From JALNZF01 sp964447405 (GTDB lineage Bacteria; Nitrospirota; UBA9217), in NCBI GenBank assembly GCA_964447405.1, contig CAYUSP010000001.1, positions 813,530 through 877,529 of the forward strand: 64,000 nucleotides of DNA, written 5' to 3'. Below the pieces are notes generated by a model, which worked only from the letters and a program-made list of their open reading frames with translations, was not told where the DNA came from and did not search any database. This document shows, in pieces, positions 52,165 through 60,288 of this stretch. The position numbers were made by a program, and so were the translations under genes. Within the stretch, counting starts at the first letter, position 1, and each line of letters starts with the position of its first letter.

Positions 52165-53681
52165 AGCAACGCCTCGATGAACTTCATATCTACATGCTGC
52201 CGGAATGCCGCTGCCAGCCTGTCCAGCGCCGCTTCAATTTCTCCGTTATAGCTGATCCGCGACTCGATGGGAGAAAAGCCCTTACGCTGCCGTACCTGAT
52301 CGAGGATCCCTCGCCGAAACCGGTCATTATCAAAAATCCCGTGCAGGTAGGTTCCCCAGCAGTTGCCATTCATGGATCCGTCCTTGACCAGTTCGGAGTC
52401 TGAAGTGTGGAGCGTGGAGTCAGATACTATCCTTTTGATAGTGAATAACCCGATGTCTCCGGTACTCGATCCCATATGTATTTCATAACCTTTTAATACA
52501 TCTTCGCTGTTCCACTCCGCACTTCTCACTATCTCCGCTTCTACTAAACACGTGCGTTTCTCCTGGCTGAACCGCGTCTCTATATTCAGGAGACCGATGC
52601 CGTCAATGCGCTTGTGGCTGCTCTCGACGCCATGGTCGTCCTCTATCACCCGGCCGAGCATCTGGTATCCACCGCAAATGCCGATGATCTGGGATCCCTT
52701 TTCATGCGCTTTTCTGATGCTGGTGTCAAGTCCGCATTCCTTTAATCGCAGGAGATCCTTGACCGTATTCTTGGAACCCGGGACGATGACCACGTCAGCG
52801 TTTTCGATTTCTGAAGGCCTGTCCGAGTACACCACCTCCGTATCCGGTTCGAGCTCGAACGGATCGAAGTCGGTGAAATTGGATATGGACTTCAACCGCA
52901 CGACGATTATTCTTATTAACTCTTTATCCGACTCCTGACTTCTGACTTTTGACTTCCTTGTCGAGAGCGCTAATCCGTCCTCCTCAGGAAGACCGATATC
53001 TCCTATAAACGGAAGCACGCCTATGACCGGCTTGCTGGTCAGTTCGCGGATCATGTCAAGACCCGGATCGAGTATTGAACGGTCCCCGCGGAATTTGTTG
53101 ATGATGAATGCTCTTATGCGGCGGCTGTCCCGCCCAAGCAGTCTGACCGTGCCGTACAAAGATGCAAAAACACCACCCTTGTCAATGTCTCCGACAAGGA
53201 GCACCGGTGCCTTTGCGTATTTCGCCATGGCCATGTTCACGATGTCCACATCTCTCAGGTTGATCTCCGCCGGGCTTCCGGCGCCTTCCATGATGATCAG
53301 GTCATAGCGACTTGAAAGACGGTCAAAGGAATCAACAACGACCTTCCACGCCTTGTCCCGGAAGGCATAATACTCGGTTGCCTTCATGGTGGCATGGACC
53401 TTGCCCTGCAGTATTACCTGAGATCCGCGCTCGCCCGCTGTCTTGAGCAGCACGGGATTCATGTCAATGGATGGCATGACCCGGGCGGCGCGCGCCTGCA
53501 GAACTTGAGCGCGGCCGATTTCACCCCCTTCAACGGCTATAGAGGAATTGAGTGCCATGTTCTGCGACTTGAAGGGTGCAACGCGGACACCTTGATCGCT
53601 GAATATTCTGCAGAGGGCGGCCGTGATCAGGCTTTTACCTGCTCCGGAGCCGGTTCCCTGTATCATTAAGGCTTTTGCCAC
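52161..53681 (-). CDS. cbiP: Cobyric acid synthase
   Basis: A 506-residue amidotransferase acting on side chains b, d, e and g. GTG 53681 (MAKALMIQGTGSGAGKSLI) is preferred to GTG 53693 because GGGAG lies five bases upstream. Motifs: P-loop GTGSGAGKS, EGAGSPAEINLRD, LVGDIDKGGVFASLYGT, GATase IIGICGGYQMLGR and GYEIHMGSSTGD. Heptamer tracts code SKVRSQESDKE and TLHTSDSELVK. Confidence 0.96.
   Translation of the reverse strand: MAKALMIQGTGSGAGKSLITAALCRIFSDQGVRVAPFKSQNMALNSSIAVEGGEIGRAQVLQARAARVMPSIDMNPVLLKTAGERGSQVILQGKVHATMKATEYYAFRDKAWKVVVDSFDRLSSRYDLIIMEGAGSPAEINLRDVDIVNMAMAKYAKAPVLLVGDIDKGGVFASLYGTVRLLGRDSRRIRAFIINKFRGDRSILDPGLDMIRELTSKPVIGVLPFIGDIGLPEEDGLALSTRKSKVRSQESDKELIRIIVVRLKSISNFTDFDPFELEPDTEVVYSDRPSEIENADVVIVPGSKNTVKDLLRLKECGLDTSIRKAHEKGSQIIGICGGYQMLGRVIEDDHGVESSHKRIDGIGLLNIETRFSQEKRTCLVEAEIVRSAEWNSEDVLKGYEIHMGSSTGDIGLFTIKRIVSDSTLHTSDSELVKDGSMNGNCWGTYLHGIFDNDRFRRGILDQVRQRKGFSPIESRISYNGEIEAALDRLAAAFRQHVDMKFIEALL
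52390..52424. repeat. In-frame heptamer tract in cbiP (a)
   Basis: AGTTCGG, AGTCTGA, AGTGTGG, AGCGTGG, AGTCAGA; the coding strand reads SDSTLHTSDSELVK. Confidence 0.7.
52930..52958. repeat. In-frame heptamer tract in cbiP (b)
   Basis: GACTCCT, GACTTCT, GACTTTT, GACTTCC; the coding strand reads KSKVRSQESD. The opposite strand has TGA codons. Confidence 0.75.
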
Positions 53682-53744
53682 ATCAACTCCCACATGCGAA
53701 GATCGTAGGCAACTAACTTTACTCTACTACAGGAGCACATTACT

Positions 53745-53810
53745 AACCACAGATGAACACGGTTAAAGAAACCATCATTAGTGATGACGTTACCGTATTT
53801 ATCCGTGGTT
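53745..53810. repeat. Inverted-repeat element (CCACGGATGAACACGG type), copy 2
   Basis: Left end AACCACAGATGAACACGGT and right end ACCGTATTTATCCGTGGTT, the same ends as the copy at 20757-20865 but with a shorter core. It lies between cobT and cbiP and interrupts the otherwise tight operon. Confidence 0.75.
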
Positions 53811-53829
53811 ACAAAGAGCAATCGCCTCA

Positions 53830-54945
53830 TCATGCCTTTTCAGAAACTCCCGCCTCGCCGAACGTAGCCATTTCACGGTAGATTTTGACGCCGGCCTCGA
53901 TCATCTGCATGGCAAGCGCCGCGCCCGTCCCTTCTCCCAGTCGCAGGGAGAAATCGAGGATCGGCACCAGACCCATTTTGCCGAGCATGGCCCGCTGCCC
54001 CTGCTCAACCGAGTAATGGGCTGAAAACATGTAGTCGATCGTCTTCGGTTCGATTTCATATGCGACCATTGCTCCGGCCGTGGAAATGAACCCATCGACG
54101 ATCACGGGGATGCGTTCCGCGGCCGCGCCGAGAATGACACCTGCGATTCCTCCGATTTCAGCTCCGCCTACCTTGGCGAGCACATCGATTGGATCCATGG
54201 GATCAGGCCGGTTCTTGGCAATGCTTTCTTCGATAACCTCTATCTTCCGCTGGAGACCCGCATCATCTATCCCCGTGCCCCTGCCGGTCACGTTCTTCAC
54301 AGGCGTATTCGTGAACACTGCGGCGATCGCGCTGGACGGCGTTGTGTTGCCGATCCCCATGTCTCCGGTCCCGAACATACTATAGCCCTTTTTCGCGTAC
54401 TCGCGGGCAAGGTCGATGCCAACCTGAATACACTGCTCGGCCTCAGCCCTAGTCATGGCTGGTCCAGTGCGCATATTCCTGGTGCCTCTTACTACCTTTC
54501 GGTGAATCAGACCCGGGATATCGCCAAAATCGTGATCAACTCCGATGTCTACGACCACAACATCCGAGCCCGCATGGCGGGACAGCACATTGATTGCCGC
54601 TCCGCCACGGAGGAAGTTGAGCACCATCTGTGGCGTAACTTCCTTTGGATAAGCTGATACGCCATCGGAGGAGACTCCGTGGTCTCCCGCAAACGTGAAG
54701 ACCGTTTTTTTACCAAGCTGCGGCATGGTGTTGCCGGTAATGGCCACGATCCTGCGCGCAAATTCCTCAATCCGTCCGAGGCTCCCCAGTGGTTTAGTCA
54801 GGCTGTCCAGCCGTTTTTGTGCAATGTCAACCAGCGATTGATCAACTGGCTGTATCATGCCGAGGATATCTTTTATCTTTGCAGACGCTCCGCTTGTTGC
54901 ATCAGAGCGTTTTATTGATGATATGTTGCCTGCATTCATATTCAT
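53830..54945 (-). CDS. cobT: Nicotinate-nucleotide-dimethylbenzimidazole phosphoribosyltransferase
   Basis: A 371-residue enzyme activating the lower-ligand base. Motifs: KPLGSLGRIEEFARRI near 51-66, FAGDHGVSSDGVSAYPKEVT (about 85-104), GTGDMGIGNTTPSSAIAA (about 193-210) and the C-terminal LRLGEGTGAALAMQMIEAG with the catalytic Glu. AAGGA precedes the ATG. It is the first gene of the cob operon, 160 bases after the second riboswitch. Confidence 0.96.
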   Translation of the reverse strand: MNMNAGNISSIKRSDATSGASAKIKDILGMIQPVDQSLVDIAQKRLDSLTKPLGSLGRIEEFARRIVAITGNTMPQLGKKTVFTFAGDHGVSSDGVSAYPKEVTPQMVLNFLRGGAAINVLSRHAGSDVVVVDIGVDHDFGDIPGLIHRKVVRGTRNMRTGPAMTRAEAEQCIQVGIDLAREYAKKGYSMFGTGDMGIGNTTPSSAIAAVFTNTPVKNVTGRGTGIDDAGLQRKIEVIEESIAKNRPDPMDPIDVLAKVGGAEIGGIAGVILGAAAERIPVIVDGFISTAGAMVAYEIEPKTIDYMFSAHYSVEQGQRAMLGKMGLVPILDFSLRLGEGTGAALAMQMIEAGVKIYREMATFGEAGVSEKA

Positions 54946-55108
54946 GGAAGTTCCTTTCGTGAATTATCTATGTGTTGGTGAGATTGTCGGTTCGGCAGCA
55001 CACCGATCGTCAGCCGACAAATCATGATGTAAAGGCATCCACCCTGCTCTTATGAAAATACCTGAAAGTACATTTTCCCCATGTCGTTTCTCCTTAAACG
55101 TGAAAATT

Positions 55109-55249
55109 GGAATAAGACGTCTCCTGGCTCAGGACAACCTACTTGCCGGCCTTCCCATCCTCTGTTCAGGACAGTGGCGCTCTCGGTTTTCGTTTCCCTT
55201 ACAGTTGCGCGACAGCAGGGGAATCGCACCCCTTTCCGTTGCTTATTCC
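55109..55249 (-). promoter_or_regulatory. Cobalamin riboswitch, operon-proximal copy
   Basis: On the minus strand P1 is formed by GGAATAAG (55242-55249) and CTTATTCC (55109-55116). Between them are GGTGCGATTCCCC, CTGTCGCGCAACTGTAA, the B12 box GCCACTG, the TGGGAAGGCC segment and GAGCCAGGAGACG, in the order of the aptamer. No terminator follows it before cobT, so it may act on translation. Confidence 0.9.
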
Positions 55250-55264
55250 TCCTTTATTGAGCAC

Positions 55265-55295
55265 AAAAAAACCCAGTCCTCTTTGGAAGACTGGG
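55265..55295 (-). terminator. Intrinsic terminator between the two cobalamin riboswitches
   Basis: Stem CCCAGTC / GACTGGG with a ten-base loop, followed on the minus strand by seven T. It lies about 55 bases after the distal riboswitch and 15 before the proximal one, the position expected of the distal switch's expression platform. Confidence 0.85.
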
Positions 55296-55350
55296 GATTA
55301 ATAGATACTATTAACCCACACCAGGTCTTAACGCCGAAGACAGTGCGAGA

Positions 55351-55529
55351 ACATCCATGCAGGTCTTCTGGCTCTCCCTTTGCTGTCCGCCTTCCCAACT
55401 CAGGTACGAGTCAGTGGCATGTTCTGGCAGCAGGTATGGCCCAATGTTACGGGCCGGGATTACAGCGGCGGGTCCGCTCCCGATTTGCACGGGATTCCCT
55501 TCGCCTGGATGTGGTCGATATGTGGATGC
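55351..55529 (-). promoter_or_regulatory. Cobalamin riboswitch, distal copy
   Basis: On the minus strand: GCATCC (P1), GGGAATCCCGTGCAAATCGG, GCGGACCCGCCGCTGTAA, GCCACTG, TGGGAAGGCG, GAGAGCCAGAAGACCTGC, then GGATG closing P1. This is a complete second aptamer. It differs in sequence from the proximal copy, so it is not a recent duplication. Confidence 0.9.
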
Positions 55530-55583
55530 TTTATAACATGGCAGGACCCGCAAAGTCAAAGTGTTTTTGCCGGCATCTTTGTT

Positions 55584-55612
55584 TTGCTTGTTGCTACGGG
55601 CTATGATATAAT
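55584..55612 (+). promoter_or_regulatory. Predicted sigma-70 promoter of prfB
   Basis: TTGCTT (55584-55589), a 17-base spacer and a perfect TATAAT (55607-55612), 44 bases before prfB. On the opposite strand TTGCTG..TATATC overlaps it and could serve the riboswitch-led cob operon, but that match is weaker. Confidence 0.65.
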
Positions 55613-55655
55613 CCGCGCAGTTTTACACAGCAAAACGCACCAGCTGGAGAATATC

Positions 55656-56772
55656 ATGCTTTTAGAAGACGCAAAACTGGAACTGGATAAAATAAACAGC
55701 AGGGTCGAGACTCTGCGGAGGCATCTTTGACACCTCTGCCAAGGAAGCGCGGTTAGCCGAACTTACCAGCCTCACTGAAACATCCGGTTTCTGGAACAAC
55801 TCCGACAAAGCAAACATCGTCCTTAAGGAAAAAGGAGCTCTCGAACGCGCGCTCAGGGACTGGGGATCGCTTGCCCGTCGGGTCAGCGATCTGGAAGCCA
55901 TGTCCGAACTGGTCTCTGAGGAAGGCGGCCAGACCCTGCTGGTGGAGCTGGAACGTGAGATAGCTCGCATGCAGAAGGACCTCTCGGTAGCGGAAGTAGC
56001 CGCACTGCTTTCGGGTGAGCGTGACCTTTCAAACGGCATCATATCCATCCATCCGGGCGCCGGCGGTACGGAAGCCCAGGATTGGGCAGAGATGCTGATG
56101 CGCATGTATCTGCGCTGGGCCGAGAAACGCGGGTATAAGACCGAGATCCTGGATTACCAGAATGGCGAAGAGGCGGGCGTTAAGTCAGTCACGTTCATGG
56201 TCTCCGGCGACTACGCCTACGGTAGAATGAAAGCAGAGGCCGGTGTTCACCGCCTCGTTCGCATCTCCCCTTTTGATGCCAACAAACGGCGGCACACCTC
56301 ATTCGCATCAGTCCATGTATACCCCGAGGTCGAGGATGACGTCGATATTTCGATCGATGAAAAGGATCTGCGCATCGACACCTACCGCGCGTCGAGCGCC
56401 GGCGGTCAGCATGTGAATAAGACCGACTCGGCAGTGCGTATCACCCATCTTCCGACCAACATCGTGGTCCAATGCCAGAATGAACGTTCTCAGCTCAAGA
56501 ACAAGAATGTTGCCATGACAGTATTGCGGTCGAGGTTGTATGAATTGCGGAAAAAGGAACTGGACGAGAGGGTGGAAAAGCTCATGAGCGAAAAAAAGGA
56601 TATTGCATGGGGAAGCCAGATCCGGTCCTACGTGTTCCAGCCCTATCAGATGGTAAAAGACCACCGCACCGGCGTTGAGTCCGGCAACGTTTCGGCTGTC
56701 ATGGATGGCGATATTGATCAGTACATCGAAGGATTTTTAATAGCGAACAGCGGAGTGAAGAAGGCAGACTGA
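55656..56772 (+). CDS. prfB: Peptide chain release factor 2 (programmed +1 frameshift)
   Basis: RF2, 371 residues after frameshifting. The first 24 codons (from ATG 55656) end at CTT followed by in-frame TGA (55728-55730); reading continues in the +1 frame from GAC at 55729. The downstream part has the RF2 tripeptide SPF in VRISPFDANKRRHTSF and the catalytic GGQ in SSAGGQHVNKTDSAVRITH. It recognises UGA and UAA. A frame-unaware annotation would miss the N-terminus. It is divergent from the cob operon. Confidence 0.95.
55716..55730 (+). promoter_or_regulatory. prfB recoding site
   Basis: CGGAGG (55716-55721) acts as an internal Shine-Dalgarno three bases before CTT TGA C (55725-55731), the classic RF2 autoregulatory +1 slip site. 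Confidence 0.92.
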
Positions 56773-56797
56773 AGGATCTGTCTTCTTTCTTCTTCCC

Positions 56798-58627
56798 TTA
56801 TATTCCCATCATCTGTGGCGATCTAGAATCGATGAATTTTTTTACTCCCTGGAACAGTGATTCGGCAATTTTTTGACGGTAAACTTCCGTACGTAACAGC
56901 TTTTCTTCTTCTGTGTTGCTGATGAAACCTACCTCAGCCAGAATACTCGGCATCTCAGTGTTGATAAGCACATAGAAAAAAGCCCTTTTCACCCCGTGAT
57001 TCACTACACGGGGCTCCATTGGCCTGATATTCTCGACCAGGGAGCCCTGAACAGCATGAGCAAGTTGCAGCGAGTCCTCCAACTTATTATCGCGGTCAAG
57101 AGCGGCCAGTATTTTTTCTACCTCGGTCTTCAACTCGCTCAGTTTCTTTGTGGACATAGCGTTTTCCCTTGCTGCTGTGGCCATGGCTTCGCGGTCGGAT
57201 GCTGTGATGCTCTGAATGTAGGTTTCAACCCCCCTTGCCTTGCGCTTCCTGTTTGCGTTCACGTGAATCGAAACGAACAGATCTGCATCCCTCGATTTTG
57301 CTATAAATGGTCGCTGATCAAGCGGTATATAAACATCCTTGTCCCGCGTCATAATGATATTGCAACCAAGCCGTTCCTTCACGAGGATTGCCAGCCGTTT
57401 AGCAATGTCCAGGGTGATATTCTTTTCCTTTAAACCACTTCTTCCGATTGCTCCGGGATCATGCCCTCCATGGCCTGCATCAATTGCAATCGTTTTGATC
57501 TTGAGCCCCAGCTGGTTTGAAAGCGAGAGTTTCGGGCCGTCATTATTTTTGACTTCTGGTATTTTGACCGTCGGTGCAGGACGAGTGGTCGCATCCGGTA
57601 TCTGATCTGCTGGCACGGGACGCTGATCAGTGGGATTCGCAGCTTGCTGACCAGTTGACTCCGCGACTGCAGGGGAAGACGGTGTTGTCCTGCCGCCCTC
57701 TCCCGTAACATCTATGACCAACCGCTCTGGATCGTGGAGCGGGAATGCAGCGTAGCTCTTGATGCTTGCCAGGTCCAGGACAACTCGCACAATATCAGGT
57801 GCATATTGGCTGGCACGAACCTGCTTTAATATACCGTCATTCACCGGCAACGGGTCCTTATTGATAGCCTCATCCACGCGGGCATTTAATATGTCAAATA
57901 CCAGGCGGTCAGGATTCTTCAGCTCCTGTGCCTGGAACTTGAGCAGCATATTTTCATCTATGACAATACGGGTATAGGCTCCGCCTGACCAGTATCGAAT
58001 GCTTTTTACGACTCCATCAGGTTTTGTCTTGCCCGTTGCTGCAATCACCGGAACCGGCATCCTGCGAAGCTCAGTATCACGCTTCTTCTTTTTTGCGACA
58101 GACTGCCGTGTCGGCGGGCTGATGCGCGTTCTTGCTTTGTCAGTCCAGGCGCTGTCCGGGTAGGCTTTGGTTAATTTTGCGAAAATCTCGGCTGCAAATG
58201 CCCCGTCTTTTTTCTGGTCCAGAGACAGCTCAACGATATGATAGAGCGCCTCCGGCGCACGGGTATGTTTTGGGTAGGACACCTGGCATCGCGCATAACT
58301 TTGGATGGATTCATCCAGGTCCTTGGAGTATTTATTGAAGAGATAAAGGTCCTGGTAGATGCCGGCGCGATCATAACAGGCATCAGCCGCATTCGGGCTT
58401 CGGGGATATTTTTTTTCCACCAGTTCGAAGGTCCTGATGCAGTCGATCCAGTAGGAGCGGTATTTTTTTTTCTTGGGAGAGCTTCTGAGCTCCGATAAGC
58501 GTTGGCAGGCGATAGTATACTTGCGTCCGGCCTCGGTTGAATAGGACGGGTGTACGGGAGTGGAAATCAACACCAGGATTGCGCAAGCCGTGAAGGCCGC
58601 GATACAGGAACGGCCGCGATTCAGCAT
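56798..58627 (-). CDS. N-acetylmuramoyl-L-alanine amidase with TPR-like and AMIN domains
   Basis: A 609-residue exported cell-wall hydrolase. The signal peptide (about 1-30) is followed by a helical TPR-like region (about 35-165), an AMIN domain (about 208-310, VKSIRYWSGGAYTRIVID), a Pro/Thr linker, and Amidase_3 (about 378-600) with zinc ligands in IDAGHGGHDPGAIG, VSIHVNAN and the catalytic Glu in SILAEVGFISN. It cleaves septal peptidoglycan as AmiC does; the N-terminal TPR region is an addition. It is convergent with prfB. Confidence 0.93.
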   Translation of the reverse strand: MLNRGRSCIAAFTACAILVLISTPVHPSYSTEAGRKYTIACQRLSELRSSPKKKKYRSYWIDCIRTFELVEKKYPRSPNAADACYDRAGIYQDLYLFNKYSKDLDESIQSYARCQVSYPKHTRAPEALYHIVELSLDQKKDGAFAAEIFAKLTKAYPDSAWTDKARTRISPPTRQSVAKKKKRDTELRRMPVPVIAATGKTKPDGVVKSIRYWSGGAYTRIVIDENMLLKFQAQELKNPDRLVFDILNARVDEAINKDPLPVNDGILKQVRASQYAPDIVRVVLDLASIKSYAAFPLHDPERLVIDVTGEGGRTTPSSPAVAESTGQQAANPTDQRPVPADQIPDATTRPAPTVKIPEVKNNDGPKLSLSNQLGLKIKTIAIDAGHGGHDPGAIGRSGLKEKNITLDIAKRLAILVKERLGCNIIMTRDKDVYIPLDQRPFIAKSRDADLFVSIHVNANRKRKARGVETYIQSITASDREAMATAARENAMSTKKLSELKTEVEKILAALDRDNKLEDSLQLAHAVQGSLVENIRPMEPRVVNHGVKRAFFYVLINTEMPSILAEVGFISNTEEEKLLRTEVYRQKIAESLFQGVKKFIDSRSPQMMGI

Positions 58628-58671
58628 AATTTTCCTGCTGTTTTTTAACCGAATTGCTGTGAGATGTCAAC

Positions 58672-58696
58672 AAAAAAAGCCCCGGAATCCGGGGCT
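58672..58696 (-). terminator. Intrinsic terminator after rplT
   Basis: On the minus strand AGCCCCGG / CCGGGGCT with loop AT, then seven T. It separates the thrS-infC-rpmI-rplT operon from the amidase gene. Confidence 0.9.
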
Positions 58697-58798
58697 CGCA
58701 ATCATGTACAGCGCTTATTAGGACAACCGATGAAAGAGTTCCACTTTTCCTGTTTCTGCTTGCCAGTTCTTGAACAGTCCCTGGAATGCGAAACCGCA

Positions 58799-59152
58799 TT
58801 ACGAAGCAGTCTTGGCCATTTCCACCAGTTTGGCGAATCCAGCCGGGTCCGTCACCGCCAGATCTGCCATGATCTTACGGTCTACTGCAACTCCATTTTT
58901 CGTAAGGCCTGCAATGAACCTGCTGTACGTGACCCCATTGAGGCGGGCTGCAGCGTTGATGCGTGCTATCCAAAGCCTCCGAAAATCCCGTTTGCGGGCC
59001 TTCCGGTCCCGATATGCATAGGTGAGCGCCCGGTCAACAGCCTCGGTGGCTGAACGATACAGTTTCGATTTTGCACCCCAATAACCTTCGGCCAGGTTGA
59101 GCACCCGATTTCTTCTTGCTCTTGTTTTTGGACCGCCTTTTGCTCTCGGCAT
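58799..59152 (-). CDS. rplT: 50S ribosomal protein L20
   Basis: A 117-residue ribosomal protein that binds 23S rRNA. Start MPRAKGGPKTRARRNRVL, then the basic segment YAYRDRKARKRDFRRLWIAR (about 46-65) and LNGVTYSRFIAGLTKNGV. Length is standard. It is the last gene of the infC operon. Confidence 0.97.
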   Translation of the reverse strand: MPRAKGGPKTRARRNRVLNLAEGYWGAKSKLYRSATEAVDRALTYAYRDRKARKRDFRRLWIARINAAARLNGVTYSRFIAGLTKNGVAVDRKIMADLAVTDPAGFAKLVEMAKTAS

Positions 59153-59169
59153 TTGCCTTCCTCCTTATT

Positions 59170-59345
59170 TCCAACCACTCAGGTAACAGATAATCAGACG
59201 GTCAGATGACAGACTTTCAGGCTTCATCAAAATCTGATAGTCTAAAATGCCGTCCCCTGCTCTCCGTCCGTCTGTTAAACTGTAAGGCTGTTAGTCTGTT
59301 AGTCTGTAATTCTGAGATCTGGTCGTCTAAAATCTGACAATCAGA
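59170..59345. repeat. Short-period repeat region between rpmI and rplT
   Basis: The 196-base spacer is built of CTGTTAGT/CTGTAATT/CTGAGATC-type units with a period near eight bases, plus two copies of a TCTAAAAT block (the second in CGTCTAAAATCTGA). It resembles the heptamer tracts in style but not in period. No gene and no recognised L20-binding leader is visible. Confidence 0.55.
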
Positions 59346-59348
59346 TTA

Positions 59349-59558
59349 CTATTTCAATCCATAGGGGAGCATCTGCTGAAAATTCTCCCGCTCACTCTTA
59401 GGAATCTCGAAGTCTCCAGAGAGCCTTCTTTTACGCGTGGCGTTCTTGCCGTTCAGCAGATGGCCTTTCCACCCCTTGCGCCTCATGATTTTTCCGGTGC
59501 CGGTTACTTTGAGGCGCTTTGCAGCACCTTTATTCGTTTTCAACTTCAATTTTGCCAT
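59349..59558 (-). CDS. rpmI: 50S ribosomal protein L35
   Basis: A 69-residue ribosomal protein: KLKTNKGAAKRLKVTGTGKI at the start and NATRKRRLSGDFEI near 39-52. It lies between infC and rplT in the conserved order. The 205-base gap to infC (59559-59763) holds no gene I can identify. Confidence 0.96.
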   Translation of the reverse strand: MAKLKLKTNKGAAKRLKVTGTGKIMRRKGWKGHLLNGKNATRKRRLSGDFEIPKSERENFQQMLPYGLK

Positions 59559-59763
59559 GTGTTTCCCCTTCCTGATTGTGTAGTATGAACCCGGCCTGAC
59601 ACATCCCTTAACCTCAGTCAGTCACAGGCGAACATATGTCTGCACCGCGGTAACGCAAAACCCGCAAAGGTCCCGATATACCTATGACCCGTAACCCCTT
59701 GCTCCAGGTGAACTGCGCTACCAACGAATTAAATGCTTCGCGTTAAGAAAACCTGCGAGACCG

Positions 59764-60282
59764 TCAACTTTTAGTCTTGGCTCCCAGCAGCATGGTCATA
59801 TTCCGTCCCTCCATTCGGGGCGTCTGCTCCACGGTAACTTCATTCTGCAGTGAGGTTAGGATTTCGTTCAGAACCGCTTTCCCCTGGTCGAGATGAGCCA
59901 TTTCCCTGCCACGGAACATAACCGTCACCTTCACCTTGTTGCCATCACCGATAAATCGCTTGATGTTGTTTGTCTTGAACTGAACATCGTGATCATCCGT
60001 TCGGGGCCTGAGCTTGATTTCCTTGACAACAATCACGCTCTGGTTTTTCTTTGCTTCATTTGCCTTCTTGGCCAGTTCGTACTTGTATTTTCCGAAATCC
60101 ATGATGCGGCACACCGGCGGCTTTGCTGTCGGCGCTACCTCGACGAGATCAAGACCCAGTTCCTCAGCCCTTCTGATTGCGTCCCGAGTATCCAGTATCC
60201 CCAGCTGTTCTCCATCAGCGGATATGGCCCGTACTTCTTTTACCTTGATCATGAAATTGATTCTTGTCGTAATTTTTTGGAT
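59764..60282 (-). CDS. infC: Translation initiation factor IF-3, likely non-standard start codon
   Basis: About 172 residues. The N-domain has VKEVRAISADGEQLGILDTR; the C-domain has KEIKLRPRTDDHDVQFKTNN and VTVMFRGREMAHLDQGK. No ATG or GTG fits: the frame opens after a stop with TTG (60288), only three bases from the strong ribosome-binding site GGGGGTGAT, while ATC at 60282 is nine bases away. infC is known for rare starts (AUU, AUC, AUA) that IF-3 itself discriminates against, so ATC is my choice. Met at residue 11 (60252) would cut into the domain. Confidence 0.9.
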   Translation of the reverse strand: MQKITTRINFMIKVKEVRAISADGEQLGILDTRDAIRRAEELGLDLVEVAPTAKPPVCRIMDFGKYKYELAKKANEAKKNQSVIVVKEIKLRPRTDDHDVQFKTNNIKRFIGDGNKVKVTVMFRGREMAHLDQGKAVLNEILTSLQNEVTVEQTPRMEGRNMTMLLGAKTKS

Positions 60283-60288
60283 AAACAA

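Noticed and set aside
59559..59763. L20-binding autoregulatory leader before rpmI
   Set aside because: I looked for a tRNA-like or L20-type RNA structure in the gap and could not support one by eye; a covariance search would decide.
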